This document shows positions 49,001-57,351 of a stretch of 64,000 nt of DNA, piece by piece; position 1 is the stretch's first letter; each line of letters starts with the position of its first letter. Origin of the DNA: Arachnia propionica (lineage in GTDB: Bacteria > Actinomycetota > Actinomycetes > Propionibacteriales > Propionibacteriaceae); NCBI RefSeq assembly GCF_037055325.1, contig NZ_CP146373.1, forward strand, positions 62,001 through 126,000, given 5' to 3'. Under the pieces are notes generated by a model, which saw nothing but the letters and a program-made list of their open reading frames with translations, ran no database searches and had not been told where the DNA came from. The position numbers and the translations under genes are program-made.

Positions 49001-49189
49001 GCGACCCCGCAACTCCGAGGCGGCCGCGTTGCTGAAGGTGATGAGCAACAATTCTCCGATCTTCACCCCTGCTTCGGCGATGTAGCGGGCAGCGAGTCCT
49101 GCTATGGTCCAGGTCTTGCCTGTCCCGGCGCTGGCTTCCAGCAGCATCGGACCATCAGGCAGGGGATCGGTGATCTCGAACGGAATCAC
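46028..49189 (-). CDS. recB: Exonuclease V beta subunit (RecB)
   Basis: The 3'-to-5' helicase and nuclease of RecBCD, used in double-strand break repair and degradation of foreign DNA. From GTG 49189 the product has 1053 residues. Walker A is EASAGTGKTWTIAGL near residue 15, motif II VVLVDEFQDTDPDQW, and the C-terminal PD-(D/E)XK nuclease box GSIDVVLKLPGGGFVVVDYKTN with the catalytic Asp and Lys intact. The open frame extends 65 codons further, inside recC, but the GTG overlapping the recC stop (GTGA) is far more likely. Confidence 0.95.
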   Translation of the reverse strand: MIPFEITDPLPDGPMLLEASAGTGKTWTIAGLAARYIAEAGVKIGELLLITFSNAAASELRGRVHSRIASVAKDLEDLLAGGPEPVDPVSRLLGADRHAPRHRARLQMALDNFGTATITTIHSFCQGQLESLGVLGDWDGADEVSADVFSLVRECTTDEYLASYLHHPDPPLDARRALLVATTAAPSRLPFASANHELLSFQERVRARFAARRRALGLVSFDDLPGRLRFLVTDSPVAEQVRAELRRRFPVVLVDEFQDTDPDQWAILRRTFVDADAMITLIGDPKQSIYGFRSADLGSYLEARQAVRHRATLETNHRSEPGVVAGVTNLFGDLCLGYSDIRVTPVRSARSPDEEILVLDAAPAARIWLRGHGPGATENPERTVTNDVVAHVRTLLAGARFRSSKEERPIGPRDIAILTRTRGRGLSLVSDLRAAGLPATWHGPGSALDSPAVADWLAVLAAVAQPTRAHLLQAALGELLGLPATDLLAGRDETPAAQRIYDLSRCFATGGVASLVSELLAGLGPHLARFGDGERHLADLTQIGELLLDSDTTDLDGLRAWLVARAAAPGDEPATRLASDQEAVRVCTMHSAKGLEFPIVLLPQVSVTEVNLRGAFPYLDATGRRVLHVGTRPGSRDELSSIARQQARDEELRLLYVGLTRAKHLAIAWHVMDRRAFSGPLTALLCRDRSVQQLRPEYPTLPPAFGFDPGLVHLSPVTAPFWEASPTSSVPTPEPGSEGLRIARFTRDIDQEWRRTSYSGLTVHLHENAPDEPEELDLPPEEANGSATASPMNDLPAGARFGTLVHEVLEQADWTDSGHVQQVTTARAPAFGLDREQAQRLADALSLVVTTPLGGLWDGTLADLPVAERLAELDFDLPLGDRGPARVVADLAAAMSRHLPASDPLAPYPARLLATDAARTSLKGFLTGSIDVVLKLPGGGFVVVDYKTNRLPVLPDQELSVEHYHPDAMAEAMMQAHYPLQALLYCAALHRFLAWRLPNYSPDKHLGGVGYLFVRGMAGPETPVVAGGRCGVFEWFPPTELVVEVSDLLGGGQ

Positions 49190-52077
49190 TGTGCGGCCTC
49201 CAGGAGGGGGGAGTGCAGGGCCAACGCCCAGCCTCCAAAGGCGCCGAAGCGCTCGGGACCCACCGGGTCGCCTTCCTGGGGAGGATCGGCAAACAGCTCT
49301 GAAGCAGGGCCGGTGTAGAAATGCTCCCAGTGTGCCGGACGCCAAGCCCAGGGGGAGTTCCAGCTGCTGGTGGGAAGGTCCCAATCGGCGGCGTTAAATG
49401 TTCGTTCCCGTGCAGATTCTGCTAGCGCTCGGGCTGGTTCCGCGGGAACCGGGATGAGCCGGGAACGTCCCAGGCGGGCGCCTCGCACCAGAACCTCCAG
49501 GCGTGCGACGGCCTCCTGCGGTGGGGTGAGTGTCACCGATCCTGGGAAGTGTTCGCCGTAGTGACGTCGAAGGTGATGGATGCGGGCCCGTGTCCTGATC
49601 CCGGAAGCTGCCAGGGCCAGCAGCTGCACCCATGGCTCGAACAGAGGACGGGGAAGGTCGCTGGGGGAGATGACCACTAGCTCATCGCCGCGCAGTCGGA
49701 CCATTCCTGTCAGCTGCAAGCCGGAGCATTCCAGGTTGATGGGGACGTCTCGGACCGGGCGGTCCCATTCCGGGCGGGCCTGCTGCCAGAGCTGTCGAAT
49801 TAGTTTGACGTCCGCGTCGAGAACTGCACCTCCCAAGGGGCCGGTCGGCAGCAGCTCCCTGCGAGCCTCGGCATGGATCGCCGCGTCGGGGGGCTGTCCG
49901 CCGCAGGCCGCCGCCAGCAGCCGGGAACGAATCCCCCAGGCGTCCAACCCGCCTACCCCGAGGGGCAGGTCGTCACTGATCTCGGGGGTGAAATTTCCCC
50001 GGATTCCCGCCCGCTCGCGCAGGAAAGCGGCTGCAGGGTCGCGCAGGAACCGCGCCACCTCGTCCAGAGACATGGGAGCAGTGTCGTCGCCGGTGGGTAG
50101 ACGAAGGGCAGCGCGCCGACGCTCCACGCTTGCCGGCGTGGTTGTGGTTGGTCTGGCTCGCAGGCGACGAGCCATATCCAGAGCCGCGGCATCGAAACTC
50201 GGTGCGGGGCCCGTGAAGTTCTTCTCCGAATGTGCCGTCAAGGGGGGTTCCTGCAGCTCAGGCGTGACCCCTAGCTTGCGCCACAACCAGGTGAGGGTGG
50301 TCGGGTGCTCCAGGACAGCATCGGTGGTTTCGGAACGGTGTTGATGCACCACCACCAGATGCCGGGCGGCCCGGGCATGATCCAGCAGATCCTCCAGACG
50401 CTCCTGCCCGGGATCCGGCAGGACTCCGGGGATCGCGTCGGGAACGGGATCGAGTCCGCCGTCCTCGAAACCGAGCAGCACGACCACGGGGAAACCCACG
50501 CCCTTGAGCTCCCCGGGAGCAACGACGGTGAGATTGCCGTTGCCCGTCACCATGCGCGATGTGGGTTCGGCGGCCAACTGCTCCAGCAAGCGGGTGAAGT
50601 CGGAGGCCGTTACCCTGACGGGGCTGCTGGCCCCTTCCTCCGCCAGCTGGGCCAGGCGGAAGATGGCCTCTTGGAGCAGAGAATCTTCTCCGGGAGGCAG
50701 ATCGATGAGCTCGTCGAGCAATCTTCGGGCCCGGGCGACCCATTCCGGAATGGTGGTGGATTCGGCTGTGGCCGCGTAACGTCGCAGCCGGGTGAAGACC
50801 TCCGTGAGCGAACCGACCAGCTCCAGCTCCGATGTACTGACGGCATCCACGCCGGAGATGGGCAGCGCGGTGCTCCCGGGCGCCAGAGCAAGCCCGGCCA
50901 GCAGCCGGTCCAGGCCCCGGGCCCAGGTGTTCTGTGCGATCCCGGAGAGCCCCTGGTCCGCACGGTGTTGGGCGTCGAGGCCCCAACGAATCCCGGCCGC
51001 ATCGATCAGCCGGGCCAGTTCGTCGCGTTCCGGTAGCTGCCAGCGGTACGAGATCGGCGCGAGGTCCAGCAGGTCCAGTAGGGAACTGGCGGTGGCGCGG
51101 GAATCCCGCAGTCTGGTGGCCTCGGCCAGGGTGCGCAGCACGGGGTTGGGGGTGCGGGCCTCGGGAGGGGGCTGGAACCGCAGGCGCCGGCCCGGGTGGG
51201 AACTGCCCTCGAGCGGCGTGAAGGCCAGGCTGAGGGCAGGCCACCACGCCGCGGGGTCCGGGACGACCACTAGGACGTCGCGTGGTTCCAGGGTGGGTTC
51301 CTCTTGCAGTAATCGGCACAGTTCCTCGCGCAGCACCTCGGCCTGTCGCAGGGGGTCATGGGAACCCACCCAGGTGATTCTCTCTGGCGCCGCGGTGTTC
51401 TCCAATTCCAGGACAGGGACGTCCTGGATCTGTCCGATGGCATCCAGCAACAGGTGTGTCGCCGCAGGCAGATCGGGGCAGTGAAATATGGCTGTGGCTG
51501 GTCCGGGTTTCTCTGTCAGGGCGGCGCGCAGTCGCGTCAGCTCCTCGACCGGATCCCATTCGAGTATTTCGGTGACACGGGCCGTCAGCTCCGGTTGCCA
51601 GCGCAGGTGCATGGGCAGTTCCCCGGCTGCTTTCTCCGGGTCGGTGAGCCAGCGGGCGAGTAGTTCTGAGTGGTGTTCCGAGTAACGGTGCAACAGGACT
51701 GCCAGGCGTTGAGAGGTGCCGCGCAGCCTGCCCGGTCCCGTCCGGAGGTGCTCCGCCACCACGGGATGCGATTCCTGGAAATCCAGGTCCTGGAGGACCT
51801 CCCGGATTCCCAGTTCCAACGCCAGGCCTCGCCACGGGGACGATTCTCCATCGTTTAGTTCCGCTTGCAGCTGTGCTACCCAGCGGTCGACTGGAAGCAG
51901 ATCCACTCCAGCGAGGATGCCGATCCGGGCCGCCAGAGCCTGTCCCACCAGGCGTGCGGTGGCAGCCGAGGATGTGATGATCCGCACCTGTTCCAATGGC
52001 CCGGGACGCAGTTCGTCCAGCCATGCTGCCAGGGCGTCGACCAGCTTCTCCCAATGCTTGGCCGATCTCCTGTTCAC
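49186..52077 (-). CDS. recC: Exonuclease V gamma subunit (RecC)
   Basis: Scaffold of RecBCD that reads the Chi sequence; it has a helicase-like fold without ATPase motifs. 963 residues, shorter than the 1120 of Escherichia coli. No Walker A is visible, as expected. Recognisable segments are the CPDLPAATHLLLDAIGQI region, DVLVVVPDPAAWWPALSLAF, and the PVVVLLGFEDGGLDP block, with a nuclease-like but inactive C-terminal domain. It starts the operon and diverges from the uvrD2 gene across 106 bases. The Chi-site sequence used by this enzyme is not known from the protein. Confidence 0.92.
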   Translation of the reverse strand: MNRRSAKHWEKLVDALAAWLDELRPGPLEQVRIITSSAATARLVGQALAARIGILAGVDLLPVDRWVAQLQAELNDGESSPWRGLALELGIREVLQDLDFQESHPVVAEHLRTGPGRLRGTSQRLAVLLHRYSEHHSELLARWLTDPEKAAGELPMHLRWQPELTARVTEILEWDPVEELTRLRAALTEKPGPATAIFHCPDLPAATHLLLDAIGQIQDVPVLELENTAAPERITWVGSHDPLRQAEVLREELCRLLQEEPTLEPRDVLVVVPDPAAWWPALSLAFTPLEGSSHPGRRLRFQPPPEARTPNPVLRTLAEATRLRDSRATASSLLDLLDLAPISYRWQLPERDELARLIDAAGIRWGLDAQHRADQGLSGIAQNTWARGLDRLLAGLALAPGSTALPISGVDAVSTSELELVGSLTEVFTRLRRYAATAESTTIPEWVARARRLLDELIDLPPGEDSLLQEAIFRLAQLAEEGASSPVRVTASDFTRLLEQLAAEPTSRMVTGNGNLTVVAPGELKGVGFPVVVLLGFEDGGLDPVPDAIPGVLPDPGQERLEDLLDHARAARHLVVVHQHRSETTDAVLEHPTTLTWLWRKLGVTPELQEPPLTAHSEKNFTGPAPSFDAAALDMARRLRARPTTTTPASVERRRAALRLPTGDDTAPMSLDEVARFLRDPAAAFLRERAGIRGNFTPEISDDLPLGVGGLDAWGIRSRLLAAACGGQPPDAAIHAEARRELLPTGPLGGAVLDADVKLIRQLWQQARPEWDRPVRDVPINLECSGLQLTGMVRLRGDELVVISPSDLPRPLFEPWVQLLALAASGIRTRARIHHLRRHYGEHFPGSVTLTPPQEAVARLEVLVRGARLGRSRLIPVPAEPARALAESARERTFNAADWDLPTSSWNSPWAWRPAHWEHFYTGPASELFADPPQEGDPVGPERFGAFGGWALALHSPLLEAAQ

Positions 52078-52183
52078 TGCGATGATCCTCTCCTTCCCTG
52101 CGACCGATCACATTAGTGCGCCTCACCGACAAAACCTTGAGGGTGGGACACCGGTCGGGTTTTTGCGGGCGTTGCCTGTTTGA

Positions 52184-54247
52184 ATGGTTCTCGTGACTGA
52201 TCCGATCCTCGACGCCCTTGACCCCGAGCAGCGGTTGGTGGCGACGCTGCTGGAGCAGCCGCTGGTGGTGTTGGCGGGAGCAGGGACGGGGAAGACGCGG
52301 GCGATCACGCATCGGGTTGCCCACGCCGTCCGGGAGGGCCGCTACGTCCCGACTGCGACCCTTGCGGTCACCTTCACCACGCGGGCGGCAGGGGAGCTGA
52401 AGTCGCGGTTGGCGGGGCTCGGGGTACGCAGGGTCTCGGCCCGGACCATCCATGCAGCTGCTCTCAGCCAGTGCCGCTACTTCTGGCCTACGGCCTATGG
52501 TTCCGATTTCCCGGTGTTGTTGGACAACCCTTTTCCGTTGGTGGGGCGGGCCGCAAATCGAGTGCTCGGCAATGCCGACACGAACTTGGTGCGAGATCTG
52601 ATAGGAGAGATTGGCTGGGCCAAGTCCAGCAATGTCCCTCCCAGCCGCTACGCCCAACTCGCCCGTGGCCGTACGGTTGCTGGGGTGGAGCCCGAACGTG
52701 TGGCCCACGTGATGGAGGCTTACGAGAAGCACAAGACCAGTTCCGGGGTGGTGGATTTCAACGACATCCTCCTGTGCACAGCCGCGCTGCTGGTGGAACA
52801 CCCCGCCGTAGCCGAACGGATCCGTGACGCCTATCGGCACTTCGTGGTGGACGAGTACCAAGACGTCTCCGCGATTCAGCACCGCCTGGTCTCGCTGTGG
52901 GTGGATGGTCGCCCAGACATCTGCGTGGTCGGTGATCCCCAGCAGGCCATCCACGGTTTCGCCGGCGCCCGGGCCGATTGCCTGACCGGTTTCGCCTCCG
53001 AATATCCTGGGGCCCGGCAGGTGAGGCTGGTCCGTAACTACCGCTCCAGTCCGGGCATCGTCCAGCTCGCGAACCGTGTAGTGCGTCGCCGCCCCAGTGC
53101 AGGGGACCTGCAATCCACACGTCCTGAAGGGCCACCCCCCGAGTTCCACGCCGACGGCACGGAGGAGGATGAGGCTCGGGCCGTGGCCGCCTGGCTGGGG
53201 GAGCGACATGCTGAGGGCACCCCGTGGAGTGAGTGCGCGGTGCTCTACCGCATCAACGCACAGTCACCCGTTTTCGAATCCGTTCTGGACTCCGCGCGGA
53301 TTCCTTACCAGGTCAAAGGCACCGACCGTTTCTGGGAACGTCCCGAGGTGCGCGACGCGGTGAACCGGCTGCGCCGCGCCGCACAGCGGGATTCTGGAGC
53401 CTGTCCGGAGGGGCTGCTCGACGAGGTGCTGGCCGAGGTCCGGTGGAATCCGGAGGCCCCGTCGGGAATGGGGGCGCAGCGGGAACGCTGGGAATCCATC
53501 AACTCCTTGGCACACATGATCCGCGACGCTCAGGGTGGTTTCCCGGACTGGACCGCCCCCGCGTTCATCGCCTGGCTGAATGATCATGCCAATCTCGAGA
53601 CCCCACCCGCCACCAGCGCCGTCACCTTGGCGACCATGCACGCTGCCAAGGGACTCGAGTGGGATGCGGTGGCCGTGGTCGGGGTGCGCGAAGGCATGGT
53701 GCCCTTCGCGCTGAGCCAGGAGGAACCCGCACTGTCGGAGGAACGGAGACTCCTGCACGTCGCGGTCACCCGGGCCCGCCTGCGGCTGCGGATCTCATGG
53801 CCCGGTAAACCTTCCCGCGGTCGCGGTGCGCGTTCCCGTTTCCTGACGGGCCTCGTGCCTGAGGAGCAGATTCCTGTCACCCGCGAGGGTAGGGCCGGGC
53901 GTGGCAGTGTGCGTTCCCGCACCTGTTTCGTCTGTGGGGGGCAGCTAACTGATGCTGCCGAACGCAAGCTGGGTCGTCACACCGGCTGTGCGGCGCCTTT
54001 CGACGAGAAGCTCTTGGCTGCGCTGAAGGCCTGGCGGTTGGAAACGGCCCAAGCCGCGTCCCAACCGGCCTTCGTGATCTTCACTGACGCCACGTTGCAA
54101 GCCGTGGCTGAGGCCGAACCTGTGAATCGAACTCAGCTGCTGCAGATCAGCGGCATCGGTACCGTGAAGGCTGACCGGTTCGGTCGGGACGTTCTGCGGA
54201 TCGTCGCGGAGCACGGTGCGAAAAATGTCGCTTCAGCGAAGGAATGA
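52184..54247 (+). CDS. uvrD2: UvrD2-type superfamily 1 helicase with HRDC domain
   Basis: A 3'-to-5' DNA helicase. 687 residues: Walker A VLAGAGTGKTRAIT (about 30-43), motif II YRHFVVDEYQDVS, GDPQQAIHGFAGA, and motif VI VAVTRARLRLRI. After the core comes a tetracysteine-like patch CFVCGG and HTGC (about 580-605), then an HRDC domain (about 610-685, QPAFVIFTDATLQAVA and LLQISGIGTVKADRFG). This arrangement matches mycobacterial UvrD2. The start is ATG 52184 or the nearby GTG 52193. Confidence 0.93.
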   Translation: MVLVTDPILDALDPEQRLVATLLEQPLVVLAGAGTGKTRAITHRVAHAVREGRYVPTATLAVTFTTRAAGELKSRLAGLGVRRVSARTIHAAALSQCRYFWPTAYGSDFPVLLDNPFPLVGRAANRVLGNADTNLVRDLIGEIGWAKSSNVPPSRYAQLARGRTVAGVEPERVAHVMEAYEKHKTSSGVVDFNDILLCTAALLVEHPAVAERIRDAYRHFVVDEYQDVSAIQHRLVSLWVDGRPDICVVGDPQQAIHGFAGARADCLTGFASEYPGARQVRLVRNYRSSPGIVQLANRVVRRRPSAGDLQSTRPEGPPPEFHADGTEEDEARAVAAWLGERHAEGTPWSECAVLYRINAQSPVFESVLDSARIPYQVKGTDRFWERPEVRDAVNRLRRAAQRDSGACPEGLLDEVLAEVRWNPEAPSGMGAQRERWESINSLAHMIRDAQGGFPDWTAPAFIAWLNDHANLETPPATSAVTLATMHAAKGLEWDAVAVVGVREGMVPFALSQEEPALSEERRLLHVAVTRARLRLRISWPGKPSRGRGARSRFLTGLVPEEQIPVTREGRAGRGSVRSRTCFVCGGQLTDAAERKLGRHTGCAAPFDEKLLAALKAWRLETAQAASQPAFVIFTDATLQAVAEAEPVNRTQLLQISGIGTVKADRFGRDVLRIVAEHGAKNVASAKE

Positions 54248-54250
54248 AAC

Positions 54251-54306
54251 AAGGCCTCCGCCTGGAGGTTCGCCTTCCCCTGCGAACCACCCCTGGCGGA
54301 GGTCTT
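54251..54306. terminator. Nested hairpin after uvrD2 (bidirectional terminator candidate)
   Basis: Outer arms AAGGCCTCCGCC (54251-54262) and GGCGGAGGTCTT (54295-54306) form a 12-base stem with one G-T pair. The loop holds a second perfect stem GGTTCGC/GCGAACC (54267-54273, 54282-54288). It lies between the convergent ends of uvrD2 and the zincin-like gene, 4 and 40 bases away. Confidence 0.7.
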
Positions 54307-54345
54307 GGCTCAAGTCAATCGTGTCGAGGGTGTTTTCGTCAAGTG

Positions 54346-55653
54346 CTATTCGCCCAACAGTTTTCGGAGTTCCGCGTCAAATTCCCCGTCGTCCTCGTCA
54401 CGGTGGGCCGGATGTACGTAGGAGAGGGGATCCTCCAGATGCCGGGCTGTCGGCAACATGTCGGGGTGTTGCCACACACCATCGCGTTCGAGGGCCCCGT
54501 GACGATGCTCCATGACCGCCCACAGATTCTCTGCGTCGCGGATCAAACGGGGGCGCAACTCCAGGCCGAGCAGATCCCGGAACACATCGCGAGTGGGCTC
54601 TGCGGAGGCTCGACGCCGGCGGACCACCTCGTCGAGCTGTGTTGCGGTGGTCATCCAGTTCGCTGCGGCGCGATTCGTGACATGGTCCACCCAGCCCTCG
54701 ATCAGTGCCAGCAGTACCTCGAGGCGCCCGAGGATCTCCAGCTGCAGCTCAGTGCTGGCAGGCTTGAAGAACGAACCACGTACCTTTTCCCCAACAGCGA
54801 CGATCTCTTCAAGCGAGACCTCGTCATCGCTGATGTCCAGCTGTGAGGACAAGGCTTCGAAATCGATCCGGATCTCGCGGGCGTAGTGGGCCAGGAGTGC
54901 CTCCACCTGAGGGGACAGCCAACTGACTCCCTGGAATAGTCGTTGTCTGGCGGCTTCTCGCAGAAGCAGATAGAGCATGACGTCGCTGTCGGGCAGATCG
55001 AGGTCGCGGGTGAACTCGGCGACGTTTGCGGGCAGTACCGTCACCGCGGCCCCTTCGGTGAGGGAAATTCCTACCTCCGAGCCGGTGAGCGTGGATCCGG
55101 CGACCGATGCCAGCACCTTGCTCAGTCGGTCGCGGTAGATCAGTGATGCAGAGGTTCGTATCATGGGGGCGAGCATCGATGAAAAGTCGGCGAACTGTGG
55201 ATTCTCGGGGGCTGCTGTGCCGCGCTGCAGTGCGTCAGCGAGGCCGTCGATGATCGGTTCGACCAGACGTCGCCATCCCTCGGATGTGGCCTCGATCCAC
55301 TTCTCACGGTGTTGCGTCACCGGCGGTGTTCCGGAAGAAGCGAACTGTGTCACCGGGTCCAGCCAGGACTGGGCCAGCCGTTCTGCATCAACGATGGCGA
55401 GCCGCTCCCCGGGTGAGAGGGCTGGGTCAGGTCCCAGTTTCGAGGCGAGGTGGCGTGCCGCGGTGATCGTGGTTCGCCATGAGGCCTCCGGATCCTGATC
55501 GGCTGGGGTGATGCCGAATCTGATTCCACCGGATGTCTGAAGGCGCTGCATCTGCTTCATCAACTCGTCGAGATTCAGCTCATCGGCATTGAGGCCGAGC
55601 TGCTCCATCATGCGCTTGAGCTGTTCGAAGTCGAACCCTTCGGGAGTTGACAT
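54346..55653 (-). CDS. Zincin-like putative metalloprotease (DUF2342 family)
   Basis: An actinobacterial family annotated as putative zinc-dependent hydrolase. 435 residues, mostly helical and acidic, beginning FDFEQLKRMMEQLG, with the family-typical MLAPMIRTSASLIYRDRLSKVL, LYLLLREAARQRLFQGVSWL and LALIEGWVDHVTNRAA. No HEXXH is visible, and in the position where related proteins read REAAH this one reads REAAR, so catalytic activity is uncertain. The gene is divergent from the PDZ-Lon gene, a common actinobacterial pairing. Confidence 0.8.
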   Translation of the reverse strand: MSTPEGFDFEQLKRMMEQLGLNADELNLDELMKQMQRLQTSGGIRFGITPADQDPEASWRTTITAARHLASKLGPDPALSPGERLAIVDAERLAQSWLDPVTQFASSGTPPVTQHREKWIEATSEGWRRLVEPIIDGLADALQRGTAAPENPQFADFSSMLAPMIRTSASLIYRDRLSKVLASVAGSTLTGSEVGISLTEGAAVTVLPANVAEFTRDLDLPDSDVMLYLLLREAARQRLFQGVSWLSPQVEALLAHYAREIRIDFEALSSQLDISDDEVSLEEIVAVGEKVRGSFFKPASTELQLEILGRLEVLLALIEGWVDHVTNRAAANWMTTATQLDEVVRRRRASAEPTRDVFRDLLGLELRPRLIRDAENLWAVMEHRHGALERDGVWQHPDMLPTARHLEDPLSYVHPAHRDEDDGEFDAELRKLLGE

Positions 55654-55793
55654 TGGTCATCAGGCCTTTCGCATGGGAAACCGATTCGGAAACCATTCAA
55701 CCCTATGGACTCAAGGAAAACGGAGAAGGACGGTCCGGTGAGGTCCACTTGGTAGGCTTGTCGCCACCCATACGGCAGGCAAGGAGGGGCGAG

Positions 55794-56834
55794 ATGTCGC
55801 GAAACATGGTGGCCGTCGTGTCCTCGGCGCTGTTTGTGTTGCTGGCCGCAGGCCTCATCCTGATCCCGGTGCCGTTCATCACCTGGCAGCCCGGTAAGAC
55901 CGTTGATGTGATGGGCAGTACCGAGGAGGGGCCGCTCATCGAGATCTCCGGCATCCCAACGAGCAACAGTGGTGGCAAGTTGTTGATGACAACAGTCTCT
56001 ACAACGCAGGTTGATTCCATCATCAGTCTCCCTGCAGCGCTCATGGCTCATGTGGCCGCTGATTCAGATGTCCTGCCGCGCGATGTCGTGTACCCGGCTG
56101 GGAAATCGAACTCTGAGATGCAGAACGAAGCAGTCGCCATGATGGATTCCTCCCGCGTGAACGCGACTGTCGCTGCTCTCAGGGCGGCAGGGCAGTCCGT
56201 CACCGAAATGCCGATGGTGTCCTCGGTCAGCCTGTCCGGACCAGCGAACGGGCAACTGCGTCCCGGAGACCTCATCGAGGCTGTGGACGGCAGTGAGGTG
56301 ACAACCAACGACGAGGTGAAAACCGCCATTCAAACCAGGGCCGTTGGGGATCCCATCGTGTTCAGGGTGCTGCGTGGAGGTGCAAGTGAAAAGGTCACCG
56401 TGACCACCGCCACCGAACGTGACGGGGCGCCGTATCTCGGGATCTTGCTCTCGACCGGTTACCGGTACGCGCCTTCCATCTCCTACAGGATCGATCCCAC
56501 AATCGTCGGTCCTTCTGCAGGTTTGGTGTTCGCGCTGGCGATTTACGATCGCATCACGGATGGAGTACTGCGTGAGGGGCGTGTGGTGGCCGGCACCGGT
56601 CAGGTGGACGCTGCAGGAAAGGTGTACAGCATCGGTGGAATCCGAGAGAAGATCAAGGGCGCGGAGGCGGCCGGAGCGAAGCTGTTCCTGATGCCTGCCA
56701 GCAACTGCGCCGACCTAGGGGACCTGCGCACCGACCTCAGGCTGATTCCTGTGGGTACTCTCAAAGACGCGATTGCTGCGCTGCAGCTGGTAAACGAAGG
56801 ACAACCCACACAGGAGGTGCCCAGCTGTGGCTGA
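55794..56834 (+). CDS. PDZ-Lon (YlbL-like) membrane-anchored serine protease
   Basis: 346 residues from ATG 55794 (AAGGAGGGG before it). One N-terminal helix (about 5-27) anchors it; a PDZ domain spans about 130-215 (NGQLRPGDLIEAVDGSEV) and a Lon-type S16 peptidase domain ends the protein. The catalytic Ser lies in IVGPSAGLVFALAIYD and the Lys in IGGIREKIKGAEAAGA. Without an ATPase domain it cleaves substrates that reach it unfolded. The frame upstream of 55794 is rejected as it lacks a ribosome site. Overlaps the next gene by 8 bases. Confidence 0.92.
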   Translation: MSRNMVAVVSSALFVLLAAGLILIPVPFITWQPGKTVDVMGSTEEGPLIEISGIPTSNSGGKLLMTTVSTTQVDSIISLPAALMAHVAADSDVLPRDVVYPAGKSNSEMQNEAVAMMDSSRVNATVAALRAAGQSVTEMPMVSSVSLSGPANGQLRPGDLIEAVDGSEVTTNDEVKTAIQTRAVGDPIVFRVLRGGASEKVTVTTATERDGAPYLGILLSTGYRYAPSISYRIDPTIVGPSAGLVFALAIYDRITDGVLREGRVVAGTGQVDAAGKVYSIGGIREKIKGAEAAGAKLFLMPASNCADLGDLRTDLRLIPVGTLKDAIAALQLVNEGQPTQEVPSCG

Positions 56835-57351
56835 GGTGGATCCGAGTCGTCTGATAGCGGCCCTGGCCGATATTGAGCGTCACGTTTCCGAGCTCGGGTG
56901 GGATCAGCCAGCTCGATTGTTCGCGCTCGTGGAGACCAGAACGCTGCTTGAATTGGAACCACAGCTGCGGGGACGGGTTACCCAGACCGCGGAGGATGCA
57001 TTGACCGCTGTGGAGCAGGAGGATTTCCAGCTCGGCAGCGACATTGCCACACGGTTGGCGCTCCTGACCTGGCCGGCGACCGTGACAGGATGCGCGATCG
57101 CGATGGAACGGGCCTTCCTGCCGCCCAGATTCGAGTCCCAGGTGCCCACGGACCCTGGAGAGGCCATCGAGTTCGTAAACAAACACGAGGCCCGCACTGA
57201 CGTCCGGGTGGTGGTTGGCGTGTTGCGTGACGGGGCGCGGCACGGCCTAGCCCGTGTCCTCAGTAACCCTGACGATCTGCTCGGCGCCGAGGACCTCGTG
57301 CCCGGTCTGGCCGATGCTCTGCTGGCCACGTTCAAGGAGGAGAACGCATGA
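56827..57351 (+). CDS. PPA1309-family conserved actinobacterial protein
   Basis: 174 residues, acidic, no membrane helix. The family is named after a Cutibacterium gene and always seems to stand beside the UPF0182 gene, as here. Segments that stand out are WDQPARLFALVETRTLLE, DIATRLALLTWPATVTGCA and VVVGVLRDGARHGLARVL. The GTG start overlaps the PDZ-Lon stop, and the stop overlaps the UPF0182 ATG (ATGA), so all three are translated as one coupled unit. Biochemical role unknown. Confidence 0.85.
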   Translation: MAEVDPSRLIAALADIERHVSELGWDQPARLFALVETRTLLELEPQLRGRVTQTAEDALTAVEQEDFQLGSDIATRLALLTWPATVTGCAIAMERAFLPPRFESQVPTDPGEAIEFVNKHEARTDVRVVVGVLRDGARHGLARVLSNPDDLLGAEDLVPGLADALLATFKEENA

